Part shown: positions 36,516-45,840 of the stretch, piece by piece
How the letters are laid out: each line of letters begins with the position of its first letter
Numbering within the stretch: the first letter of the stretch is position 1
Origin: Pestalotiopsis fici W106-1
Taxonomy: Eukaryota > Ascomycota > Sordariomycetes > Amphisphaeriales > Sporocadaceae
Reading direction: 5' to 3'
DNA length: 64,000 bases
NCBI RefSeq assembly: GCF_000516985.1
Contig: NW_006917091.1
Location: 7,107,521-7,171,520, forward strand
The notes under the pieces: generated by a model
Seen by the model: only the letters and a program-made list of their open reading frames with translations
Databases searched by the model: none
Told to the model about the DNA's origin: nothing
Translations under genes and position numbers: made by a program

Positions 36516-37139
36516 TCACAGTCGTTTGGTGAGAACGTAATCCGTCTGTATACACGTTCCCGTGGCAAAGTCAATCTCTCCGGTTCTCTCGTAGCCAAGT
36601 CGCTGATACAGTCTCTGCGCCTTGACATTCTCCTCCCACACCGTCAACCAGAGCTTCTTGACACCCTTTTCCCGGGCGAGGTCCTCTATCGCTTGGATGA
36701 GCTTACTGCCTACTCCCTGACCATGCATACTCGAGTCAACGTAGACCTTTTGCATGACTGCGATTTCGTTCTCAGCTCCATCCACACTTGAATGGGTCTT
36801 GCCGTGCTGCAATTGGGCAATGCCAACGACACTGCCTTCGCCATTGCGCGCGACCAGGTATGATTTGCTGGGATCCGAAAACTCGGCAAGCACTGCCTCG
36901 GTTGAATATGTCGTCCTCAGGAAATCGTCGAGATCCTCGCTGGAGACGGAATGGCCAAATGTCGCAGTGAATACATCCCCTCCGAGCTTGGCCATGACCG
37001 CTGATTCTTGCTCGGCTGCCCTACCGATCGAGACGGTAGAAGCAGAGCCAGCTGCACTTGGCGGCAACCTGGGTGACGACGTGACTGGTGGAGTCGGGAC
37101 GGTCGTCAATGTTGTGCGGGCATCGGAGTGAATGGTCAT
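36516..37139 (-). CDS. GNAT-family N-acetyltransferase
   Basis: A single exon encodes 207 aa, starting at the first ATG in frame (MTIHSDARTT); the upstream in-frame extension uses only a non-ATG codon. The first 35 residues are Thr/Pro/Ser-rich. The GNAT fold covers about 38-203. The acetyl-CoA-binding motif A is VYVDSSMHGQGVGSKLIQAI, with the Q/RxxGxG/A loop HGQGVG near residue 145, followed by WLTVWEENVKAQRLYQRLGY, a typical motif B. The substrate cannot be told from sequence; similar fungal proteins are often named spermidine or diamine acetyltransferase-like. No targeting signal is evident. Confidence 0.9.
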   Translation of the reverse strand: MTIHSDARTTLTTVPTPPVTSSPRLPPSAAGSASTVSIGRAAEQESAVMAKLGGDVFTATFGHSVSSEDLDDFLRTTYSTEAVLAEFSDPSKSYLVARNGEGSVVGIAQLQHGKTHSSVDGAENEIAVMQKVYVDSSMHGQGVGSKLIQAIEDLAREKGVKKLWLTVWEENVKAQRLYQRLGYERTGEIDFATGTCIQTDYVLTKRL

Positions 37140-37943
37140 GATGGCTGAGGTATGTGACTGCTCTAGGTCTTTGATGAAAATGAATGGGTATTGGCGCTGC
37201 AGCTCAAGTATGGACAACGCTTGCCGTGGAAGTTGATGCTAGACCACTGATGTACCTTAAGATATGGTGATTATCTTTTCCAGTGTTGACTGCTGCGACG
37301 TGTAGAAAAAAGAGGTAAGACTATTATCTGGATCTGAACATTCATAGCGACTTCACCGATATCTTGACAATGGCACACATTATATACAGTGGAAACGACA
37401 TTTTGTGGACATCAACATCGAACGGATAGTTCTAATTCTACTACACAATCGTCCAGCGCGCGCGCGCCCTGTTGTCAAAAAATAGGCGCTACGCTACATC
37501 GGCATGGGCATAACTCCATTGTGCAATGAAAACTTTGCAAGTCCTGACTCAGCCGGAACACAATCGAATCAACTCGTCGACCTTCTCGTGTCCCCCAGAA
37601 GCTTCAAGAATCGAATTTTTGTTTCAATTGCCATTGGATATAGGCAATCAAGACAAGAATGAATATACCTTGGTATTTGCGCAAATCAATCTGGCACGCA
37701 CCCTGTACTCCAAGTGGCTGTGGATCCTGGGGGCTCCCGTGAGCCGTAACAACCCACTAACCCCGCTATTTGTCGGCCAAATCCTCAACAGCATCGCAGT
37801 AAGAAAGCCCCCAAAGCACTTGTCCCGTGCCGTACAATGGAATATAGAGAGAGGGCTGTATCGGCGCTTGTGCACAACCAGCGCGTTACTTGTAATGCGT
37901 CAAACCCAAACAGCCTATCAGCAATTTTCAAATCTACTGTGAC
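37140..37943. other. Intergenic region GNAT/alpha-beta hydrolase
   Basis: This 804-bp stretch includes a CGCGCGCGCGCC tract near 37457. A + strand frame at 37526-37942 (138 codons) has no recognisable motif. The region should contain the promoter of the GNAT gene and the 3' flank of the hydrolase. Confidence 0.45.
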
Positions 37944-38771
37944 TCATTTTGTCTCATGTCTTTCTAGAAAGGGCGTCAAGACCTTGACCATGGACTCGCT
38001 GCCTCTCGAGGGCCCAAAGTTGGCGCCCGTCACCTCTGCGGTTTGAATATCAGGCCGGATGATCTTGACTGCATCAAAGGCATCCCATAATACATCGTCC
38101 CGAGCGCAAAGTGCCAGTGTTGGAGAGCTAATCTTCTTGAACATCACCGGCCCGTCATGATCCCAAACACAATTATAAATTTGCAACCTTCCCTTCCATG
38201 CTCGGCTGTGGTCGAGCGTCTCTTGCTGCAGGATATCCAAATCGTGGCTTGGTATTCCTCCGTGGTGCTGAAGATACTCCCACGTCTTGATGAGGTGCGA
38301 GCCATCTTCAGCTGGCTTGTTGAATGGTATCGTAACCTTGGCTCGCATCTTCTCCCTCTCCTCCTTGTCCATACAGACAGGACCGCAGAGCGTCAAGGTT
38401 TTGACCACCTCCGGATGGAGCACAGCTAGCTCAACGCCGATGACAGCTCCAGAGTGATGACCAACAACATGACATTTGGTTTCGAACAATCCGAGTGGTT
38501 TGAAGGCTTCCAGGTACAGGTTGATGTACCACGAGATATTTGGCGGATCCACCGTAGGATCGAAAGACTGCCCAAAACCTGGCATGTCGGGAGCAAAGCA
38601 CTGATGTCCCTGAGACGCATAAATTCTCATCAACTCTTCAAAACATGCCGATGATGACGCTGACATGTGAAGAAACAGAATTGGACATTTATTTTCACTT
38701 TTTGTCCCAATGTATCGATAATGTATCTGTCCAAGGGACGTGTTGGCGTACGCCTTGCGAATCGTTTCCAT
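37944..38771 (-). CDS. Alpha/beta hydrolase with altered nucleophile elbow
   Basis: A single exon of 275 aa begins METIRKAYANTSLGQIHYRY. The alpha/beta-hydrolase fold-1 pattern is clear: LFLHMSASSSACFEELM forms the oxyanion region, FAPDMPGFGQSF follows, and the strand before the elbow is CHVVGHHSGAVIGVELA. The usual Gly-X-Ser-X-Gly elbow reads G-H-H-S-G, so alignment to the common VGHSxGG places His, not Ser, at the nucleophile position (about residue 108). VGHHTG-type elbows occur in some hydrolase-like proteins, so this may be a known subfamily with altered or lost catalysis. The acid region SPTLALCARDD is present, while the C-terminal His is less clear. There is no signal peptide. Confidence 0.85.
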   Translation of the reverse strand: METIRKAYANTSLGQIHYRYIGTKSENKCPILFLHMSASSSACFEELMRIYASQGHQCFAPDMPGFGQSFDPTVDPPNISWYINLYLEAFKPLGLFETKCHVVGHHSGAVIGVELAVLHPEVVKTLTLCGPVCMDKEEREKMRAKVTIPFNKPAEDGSHLIKTWEYLQHHGGIPSHDLDILQQETLDHSRAWKGRLQIYNCVWDHDGPVMFKKISSPTLALCARDDVLWDAFDAVKIIRPDIQTAEVTGANFGPSRGSESMVKVLTPFLERHETK

Positions 38772-39389
38772 ATTCGATTCTGCTTCTTAGCAATTCTAAA
38801 AGGTAAATATTAGTTGTATTTTAGATCAATACAGTCATAAAGTAAAAATTTGAGCAAATGAAAATAAGTTCAGACCTGAATCTGCGTTGGAATAACTTTT
38901 GTATTATTAGAGCTCCGATTACCAGCGAATTCTTATCTGCCAGTGTCTTCGGCAACTGCATGGTATCCGCCGTCGGAAGACTTGGCCCGACACCTGAACC
39001 CGCTCCGAGGGCTCAACGAGACGACGAGCTTATTTGCATAGTTTTATGGCTGGAGTAAGCAACTTATTGGATGTTCAGGCATTACACAGCTTGAGCTATT
39101 TCATTGATACATCTTTGATTGATGGTCGAGCATACCATGACCTTGGCTTGCCAGTGCTCGCGGCCTCGTCCACAGACTGTCTATCTGAATCATGTCAATA
39201 GAGTCTATTCTGCCTAGTGGAATGCTCATGATGGAAGCTTAGATAGCCATTTCTGTGCGTGGAACGTGATGGAGCGAGCCATAGAGTTTGCAGTTATGGA
39301 AAACTCCATGTTTTCATAGAATTTTGATAACCCTCCTGGCAGCGGCCAGACAATGATCTCCAATCTTATTCCTGAATCAGAGTCAACAT
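38772..39389. other. Intergenic region right of alpha/beta hydrolase
   Basis: This 618-bp stretch between the hydrolase start and the stop of the next minus-strand gene shows no credible ORF. It should hold the hydrolase promoter. Confidence 0.45.
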
Positions 39390-41273
39390 TCAATCTGAGC
39401 CTTCCTGTACAAATGGCTCCTGGACTGCTCTGGCACCGTGCTTGGCATGTTGGATTGCGGTATCTAGGGCCCAGGCCACTTCTCCAAGGCAAGCCATCCT
39501 TTTCCACCCTTCAGTTGTTTCATCCTCTTGTCGTATCTTGGTTCGAAGCTGGTGTCGAATGTTCTTGATTTGATTTCCAATATGTTGCAGAAAGGGTCCA
39601 AGCTCGCAATTGGCAGATGCCTGCACTTGGTCGTTGCGAGACTTTTCTTTGCGGTCATTGGCATGCAAACCATTGTCACCGGTAGTATCACTGCTTTCTG
39701 GTCCTTTGTCCTTGTTCACCAAAGCCTCAAGCTTATCGAGGCGTTGTGATTGACATTCCAATTGGAGTAGACGTTTCTCCAACGAAGCTTTGAAGTCGTA
39801 AGCATCTGTTTTAGTCTGATAGCCCGCAAGAAGCTCCATGATTGAGCTTTCGACAGCGACAGGACCTGGAGCCTCTGTCATTAGACTGCTATCTTTCGGC
39901 GCAGTTGCATCAGCATTCGATGTAAGCTGATCGTTGACTCCATATGTAACATTCTTTGCAGCTGCGAGGGGACCACCAACTGCAGATTCGAGAGGTTGTT
40001 CTGGATTGCTGCCGATCTCTGGAGTGCCTGAAGATGTGGTTCGGTGTGTGCTTTCGGCCATGCAATCTTCAACTGGTTCCGCTGGAGCCACCGATTGCCG
40101 TTGGGTGGTTCTACGTGCCCCTACGTCCGGCTTTGACTTCTTCCTCGCTTTCAATGCAGGCAAAGGCGATGCTTGGCGTTTCTGGTTTCGATTTTCATTA
40201 AGCTTCGTCACGTCATGTTGATCAGTTGTGTGCCTTTCTAGTCCGTGGCTGCTTGTCTTGGCCTGATAGTGCTCTTCAACATTTGAGGAGCTGCGAGTCT
40301 CTCTTCTAGAACTCGAGTCACTCTGTGACTTTATAAGTGATGCAGAATCATTATTGATATCCGAGAAGCTTCCCTTTTCAAGTGGAGCTGACACGATTGC
40401 TGTATCGTCGTCGTTTTGCGTAGAGGCCTCGATACTTTGAGAAGGCTTATGACCGTGTAGGTTTCTACCGAGGTCTACGTACCACAGCCCCGGTGGGATT
40501 ATCTGGGGGTGCTGGGGAAGAGAAGGGGCTGTCTGAATATCGGTGTCTTCTGGACACATGCCCTGTGGGCTGCAAGAGCTTCTGATAGCTGCTGGTGACT
40601 GAGATCGGGACGTAGCATGCGTATCTGAGTGAGGAATATTGGTATCATGTTGGGTGGTCGTTCCGTTGGCAACAACCAATCGGCTCCTTTCTTTTGACGT
40701 CTTTGGTTGCTCCGGCTTCTTCCCGCCCAGCGATACAACAAACTCTTGAAAACGGCTTGGCCAGGTTGATGCTCGGGCATTCCAGGCGTCTTTGGAGTCC
40801 TGTTCAGAGCTGCGCAATGACTTGCTTCGACGAGCTTCCTTCTTGAGGACTTTATCGATGGTCTTGATGAATGCTCGAGCGTTGTTGTGAATCTTTGGTT
40901 CTGAATGCCTATGTATCTGCTTCCATGCCTTTCGGGCATCACAGATCGCCTCAACTGTCTGCTGAAGGCGTTCTGAGTTCATCCCTGCATCGAGCTGTAG
41001 TTGCTCCCTCAGTCGGTCCCAAAACCAATCTGCGTTTCTGAACTCGTAGAACCACCGAACTGACTCAAAGATGATGCGGACTCTTATTCTGAAAGTTTTG
41101 ACGGTTTCGCTTTGAGATTCGAAATAGGCGCTGAAACTGCGCAGAAGTAATCGTACATTGCTGATATCGATAGGTTTGTTCGGCAAGGCAAGGCCGCCGC
41201 CCCTCTTGTGAATTGAGTCCACAAGTGCGGATAACTTCACTTCTTCTTGTGGCATTTTGCTGTCCTTTTTCAT
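39390..41273 (-). CDS. Hypothetical protein, 627 aa, disordered centre
   Basis: I do not recognise this protein. The single exon starts at the first ATG in frame (MKKDSKMPQEEVKL); a second ATG lies seven codons later. Residues 1-150 are predicted helical, Arg/Trp/Phe-rich and well ordered (RVRIIFESVRWFYEFRNADW, DARKAWKQIHRHSEP). Residues about 160-450 are Ser/Gln/Thr/Asp-rich and probably disordered, with basic patches (KARKKSKPDVGARRTTQR) that could target the nucleus. Residues 480-600 contain coiled-coil-like segments (EKRLLQLECQSQRLDKLEAL, then IGNQIKNIRHQLRTKIRQED). This order of ordered N-terminus, basic disordered linker and C-terminal coil suggests a nuclear scaffold or regulator, but this is only inference. 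Confidence 0.75.
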   Translation of the reverse strand: MKKDSKMPQEEVKLSALVDSIHKRGGGLALPNKPIDISNVRLLLRSFSAYFESQSETVKTFRIRVRIIFESVRWFYEFRNADWFWDRLREQLQLDAGMNSERLQQTVEAICDARKAWKQIHRHSEPKIHNNARAFIKTIDKVLKKEARRSKSLRSSEQDSKDAWNARASTWPSRFQEFVVSLGGKKPEQPKTSKERSRLVVANGTTTQHDTNIPHSDTHATSRSQSPAAIRSSCSPQGMCPEDTDIQTAPSLPQHPQIIPPGLWYVDLGRNLHGHKPSQSIEASTQNDDDTAIVSAPLEKGSFSDINNDSASLIKSQSDSSSRRETRSSSNVEEHYQAKTSSHGLERHTTDQHDVTKLNENRNQKRQASPLPALKARKKSKPDVGARRTTQRQSVAPAEPVEDCMAESTHRTTSSGTPEIGSNPEQPLESAVGGPLAAAKNVTYGVNDQLTSNADATAPKDSSLMTEAPGPVAVESSIMELLAGYQTKTDAYDFKASLEKRLLQLECQSQRLDKLEALVNKDKGPESSDTTGDNGLHANDRKEKSRNDQVQASANCELGPFLQHIGNQIKNIRHQLRTKIRQEDETTEGWKRMACLGEVAWALDTAIQHAKHGARAVQEPFVQEGSD

Positions 41274-42241
41274 CCATGCAATGTGCACGCTAAAGACCAA
41301 GACTGCATCAATTTTTGAAAACGAGTATTTCAAAATTGCACCATCTGGCGTATGCAGTGAAAATTTTGTGATGCAAGGTGGTGGTGAAGTCGTAGCTTGC
41401 GTACGCAGGTGGGGAGTGTAAAAGCAAACAAATGTTCAACTCGACTGTCGGTGCAGTGGTTTTAGATTTTTCGCAGGGTTAGCTACCTCTCTGCAACAGA
41501 CCAAACACACAAGTGGAGGGGTAAGTGTAGATTATTTTTTAAAAAGAAAAAGTCTGCACAAACGAGTTGCAAGGTATTTGATGCGTAGAACTTGATCATT
41601 GAACATCGGAACAAACAGTGAGATGACATGTCATACTTCGTACATCCGTGCACTACTGAGGGCTGAGAACCAGATGACATCGACATGAATCTTTCCGGAT
41701 CCATCTAGAATGTCAAATGCACTACGTTTGAGCCTCAGAATATCTTTTCCATTCGGAGATCCCATGTCTGCAGTCCTTCTTCACCATCCACTGGTCATCC
41801 TGGCTATTGATGCAGTTCCTCATGAATCTGCCGTGATAGCCATCCTTGCCGTTCTATCAAGATATGCGTACACAAGCTACATTCCCAACGCCATACTTTA
41901 TCGGCGCCATGGCCAAGCAGACCGAGCATCGTGCATCCATGACAACAAGTAATTGTCATGCGGATGCCTGTTCGGCATCATACGTATGCATTCGAAGTTT
42001 GTCAAGCGCAAAGAGAACTGCAATTTGTAGATACAGAACGTTTGGCCCGAGATGAATTTTTGACAACTGGGTAGTCTATGTCAGTACGACTATTAGGGCT
42101 ATGTCGCAACCAATGTAGATACCTTTTGTTGCTCGCATGGGCAAGAGTCTATGCTTAATGTGGACGCCATTTCCGCGGGCGGCCTTCGAGCTTGTGGCTA
42201 TTCATAATTCATTGCTATGTTTGCTGCCGCTCTGGTCGGGT
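41274..42241. other. Intergenic region, hypothetical/FAR1-like
   Basis: A 968-bp stretch holds the promoter of the hypothetical gene and the 3' flank of the FAR1-like gene. Short frames only; nothing recognised. Confidence 0.45.
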
Positions 42242-42922
42242 TTACAGGAGACGGAACAGGTCGTCGTCGACTTGTTCATTTTCCATAATGGGTGCCATAG
42301 GTGCGACGGGCGCGACGGGCGCGACGGGCGCAGTCTGAGCAGTCGCAGCTGCACTAGAAGATTGCTTTTCGTTGGCTCGTTGGCTCGCAATGAGATTGTT
42401 GATATCTTTGATGACAAATGGGTGGCCAGGAAAGTCTTGCTCAAGGCTTGACTGGATTGCTTGAGGGCGGATTCCATGCCTCGCTAACGCGCCAATATAT
42501 CGTTTTTGTTCCTTAGTAAACCTACGAAGCATTGGGTGTGCTGTCCCGTTGCTGGAGGGAGGGTGATTGTGCGCAGATTTGACGATTGCAAAGGTCCATT
42601 TCCAACCGTCTGTCTGCAGGGCGCGGATCTTGCCCTTGAACTCGCAACCGATCAAACGCGAGCTTCTGCTTCTGATGCCGGCGCTTTTCGAGGCGCGTGG
42701 CTTGCCACGATCACAATAGACGCCATAGCTGGTGGGCTTGCCCTCTCTGTAGTTGGAAGCATTTCGGCGGATCAGGGCGTAGCCGTGCTGAGCTGCGTGC
42801 TTGTTCAAGGACTCCATCAACTCTTCCATTGTCGCGCAAGGCGGGCCACCAGACGGACCTCCGTTGGGGGGTGGCGTAAGCTCGAACTCGGCCATCTCAG
42901 CTTGGTTGTCGTTGTTTTCCAT
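42242..42922 (-). CDS. FAR1-like DNA-binding domain protein
   Basis: A single exon of 226 aa. Residues about 37-125 resemble the FAR1/WRKY-GCM1 zinc-binding domain found at the N-terminus of Mutator-like (MULE) transposases and of plant FHY3/FAR1. Candidate zinc ligands are Cys in VYCDRGK, Cys in IGCEFKG and the His pair in KSAHNHPPS. The transposase catalytic core and SWIM finger are absent, and the protein ends soon after a short helical segment (FTKEQKRYIGALARHGIRPQ). It is therefore either a domesticated DNA-binding remnant or a regulator built from the domain. The C-terminus carries three APV repeats encoded by a 9-bp tandem repeat. Confidence 0.85.
   Translation of the reverse strand: MENNDNQAEMAEFELTPPPNGGPSGGPPCATMEELMESLNKHAAQHGYALIRRNASNYREGKPTSYGVYCDRGKPRASKSAGIRSRSSRLIGCEFKGKIRALQTDGWKWTFAIVKSAHNHPPSSNGTAHPMLRRFTKEQKRYIGALARHGIRPQAIQSSLEQDFPGHPFVIKDINNLIASQRANEKQSSSAAATAQTAPVAPVAPVAPMAPIMENEQVDDDLFRLL
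42304..42330. repeat. 9-bp tandem repeat in coding sequence (CGACGGGCG x3)
   Basis: Three perfect copies of a 9-bp unit encode Ala-Pro-Val repeats near the C-terminus of the FAR1-like protein. The unit keeps the frame, so copy-number change would only alter repeat length. Confidence 0.9.
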
Positions 42923-43508
42923 CTTGGCTGTTGAGACAACAGACAGTTAGCAAAGGCATCAAATGAATTCGTGGCGGCGCGCAAGGTTGCTGGCTATCGG
43001 GGCATAAGTGGGGTCCCGTGACATAGCCCCGAGAGCTAAGCTCGGCATTTATACCCTTGGCAACAAGGCCCTGACCTGACTGCCAACAAACCAACATCAT
43101 CCCAAAGGTTGAGTTGGTCATAAAACAATGAGCTGGGTAAGTATGTAGTAATCAAGTAGTTGTAGTACTCACCAGAATATCAAAATACTGAATCTGAGCT
43201 TGCTTCGTTGGGACTTGTTACCTATCTTCTCCCGCGTATACATGGGTAATATATCGAGCACTATCATCACAGCACTAGATGACGCCTTTACAGATTATTG
43301 TTCCAATAATACGAGGTTCCACCCTTTTTGATCTGGTTTGCATGTTTGGCTTCATCTTCTCATTATGATTTGCATGATGAATGGATGATATTGACATGCC
43401 TAACCCAAATTGCTGTCTACATTGTTGTGCTTCCTCACTAATCACCATGTATTCCCCAATATTTGTATCAATTCGTCCTCTCTTATACAACCGACCAGCT
43501 GTTGCAAT
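42923..43508. other. Intergenic region FAR1-like/ammonium transporter
   Basis: A 586-bp stretch with no recognised gene. It contains the promoter of the FAR1-like gene and the 3' flank of the transporter. Confidence 0.45.
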
Positions 43509-45078
43509 TCAAAGCTCTATATTGCCTCCATTCATGGGGGAGTAATCTACTTCGTCCGAAAAGACCGTTTCAATCAGAGCTTCCTCGGTTTGGAATGTAT
43601 CTAGACCAGCCATGATTTCCCTGCGCGGATTTATTCGTTAGTCAATGTATGGCTGTCATCTGGGATTCTGTACTCACTTATCCGTAGCCAGAACTTCAAG
43701 TCCAGGAACACAGTCTATCAGCGCAATGATGACAAAGGAACCAATAAAGGACCACGAAAATCCGACAATGGCCTCGACAATTTGAACCCAAAGCTGGCGC
43801 ACATTGCCGTCGAAAAAGACACCACCATCGACAATAGCTCCACCATAAGCTGCAACTTCCTTTTTAGCAAAGAGACCGGTGCAGATAGTGGCAAGAACTC
43901 CTCCAATGCAATGTGTAGCAAATGTGTCACCGTTGTCTACCCAGCGCCAGCGCCTAGCAAAGTCGGTAAATTTGATTCTCAGAGCCTGACGGCACACAAC
44001 GGCGCCAAGGATGCCAAAGAAAAAGGCAGTGGGCATGTCAATGAATCCAGCCGATGGAGTTATCATCACCAAGCCAGAGATCGCACCCATGAACGTCGAG
44101 TCCAAGGACCATTTCCCGGTTTCAAAATAAGTCATACACACCCAGCTTAGGGCTCCCGACGAAGCACATAGGTTTGTGACGCAGAGTGCCATCACAGACT
44201 GAAAGTTCAACGCCAAGGTGGTTCCGGCATCGAATGCCAGCCAGGAGCCCCAAATGATGATCAGTGCTATCAGTTGGCAAAAGGAGTTACCTGGACGATG
44301 AAGACGAATGTGTGTAGGGGTTCGTTCCTCGGAACGCCGGGAACGGAATATTGGGTATGAAAGGTAGAGGCTGACAGCGGTCGCAGTTGCGCCCGAGCAA
44401 ACATGAACGGGCGTACCTAGATTACCTAGGCATTAGCATCTACACAAAAGAAACACATCTTTCATACTCACCACCAGCAAAGTCAAGAACCCCCAAGTCT
44501 TCTCCAAGAAAGCCTCCTCCCCATACCATATGTGCCAAAGGACAGTATATAAGTGTTGACCATAGCTACGGACGCCGTTTAGCAGTGCGTGAGTAGTAAT
44601 AATGTGACGAACTCACAATGATGAAAGGTATCACCGGCAGCAACCTGCCTCTCTCACAGAACCCGCCAACCGCGATTGCGCAGACAGTTGCCTCGAATAC
44701 GAGCTGAAACTCGCTAAACAGTATCGCAGGTATAGTTCCTACAGGCTCTGAGAGAACACCTCGGTGAAAGGCATACTTGAAATCACCAAACACTGATCCG
44801 CCTTCGCCATAAGCCAAAGTATACCCAATGACGAACCATTGTATAGAGCAAGTAGCAATCGTAAGCACAGCGGGCATAACGGATGCTAACCCATTGCGTT
44901 TCCACGAGTAGCCTCCATAGGCAATTCCAACCTGTAGTTGTCAGAGCTGTTTAGCACAAGGCCCAGCGGCAACACTTACAGTAGGCACAATAGTCCAGCA
45001 GATTACAGTGCAAATCAAAATGAAGACGGTGTCTGTTTTATCGCACTCCTCCCACGCTGCTAGCACACGCGTTGCCAT
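43509..45078 (-). CDS. Ammonium transporter (AMT/MEP family)
   Basis: Five exons (45078-44980, 44931-44617, 44565-44472, 44416-43678, 43620-43509) encode 452 aa. AMT/MEP proteins are 11-helix plasma-membrane ammonium permeases working as trimers. Family motifs are visible: [50 protein letters not shown] and [15 protein letters not shown]. The twin pore histidines correspond to His in TPVHVCSG and in FATHCIGG. The third intron falls inside the DFAGGTP signature and its removal restores it exactly. Length is near the usual 440-500. The cytosolic tail is short and ends in acidic residues. GATA sites upstream fit AreA/NIT2-type control by nitrogen supply. Confidence 0.93.
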
Positions 45079-45840
45079 TGCGATGAAATGTCCCACCAGT
45101 CTTGTGGTGATTAGTTGAAGTCGTCACACTTAGCCGGAGCAAAGAGGCAGCAGAAATCAAGGTCCTCTGCAGAGAACCTGTGAAATTTACTTTTTTTTCA
45201 TTTCCTACATCATTGCTTCTGAGGCACATCACCATCGCCATTGACTCTTCTTATCATGCACTGATAGCTACCGCCCGTATCGAGGCTTGGCATGCGGATG
45301 ATCTGGGGTAGCTTGTCGTCGTGTCTCAAAGCGGTTTAAATTCTGGACTTTTTTGCTTGATAGGGACTAGCCGATCATATCCCTGATGAAACATATGGCT
45401 CTCGAATGCGCCCTTCCCCGAATGGGGAAAAAAGCTTATCTATGTGCAAGGGTTTCAATTAAAATCGTGGGGGAGGGATAGATGCCTCGGCGAATTTGAG
45501 GGTTCATATTACAGTATAGAGCGTTAGAAGCACTCGAGGAGAACGTGAAGCTTCGCAAGATCATTATTCAAGTATACATGCTACGTGGATGGCAAGTTTG
45601 CGAGCCATGGTAATAGCCCATGCCTTGATCGAAAAGAAGGCACACGGTTGAATACTGTCATTTCGGATAGGTAGTAGTTAGTGAGGCTATAGAAGACGAA
45701 ATGGGACTAAATAACATATCAGACACAATGCAATAAATTTATTAAGAAAGTGATTTGGCCAAGATTCAAACATTTGATGAAGGAAGAATCAATTCGTTCT
45801 TGAACTTATGGCACTTTGTCACACCATCGTGCCAGAAACG
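45079..45840. other. Intergenic region ammonium transporter/Zn2Cys6 gene
   Basis: This 762-bp stretch is upstream of the transporter and downstream of the regulator gene. It carries several GATA motifs, listed separately, and no ORF of note. Confidence 0.5.
45250..45441. promoter_or_regulatory. Cluster of HGATAR (GATA-factor) sites upstream of the ammonium transporter
   Basis: Within 200 bp, four matches to HGATAR occur: TGATAAG (minus strand, 45250-45256), CTGATAG (45261-45267), TGATAG (about 45359-45364) and AGATAAG (minus strand, about 45435-45441). The GATA factor AreA/NIT2 binds such sites at nitrogen-repressed permease genes, usually as close pairs, as at 45250/45262. Function is inferred from position and gene type. 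Confidence 0.5.

Noticed and set aside
37526..37942. 138-codon + strand frame
   Set aside because: No recognisable motif, no domain-like content, and it overlaps the 3' flank of the hydrolase gene; likely chance.
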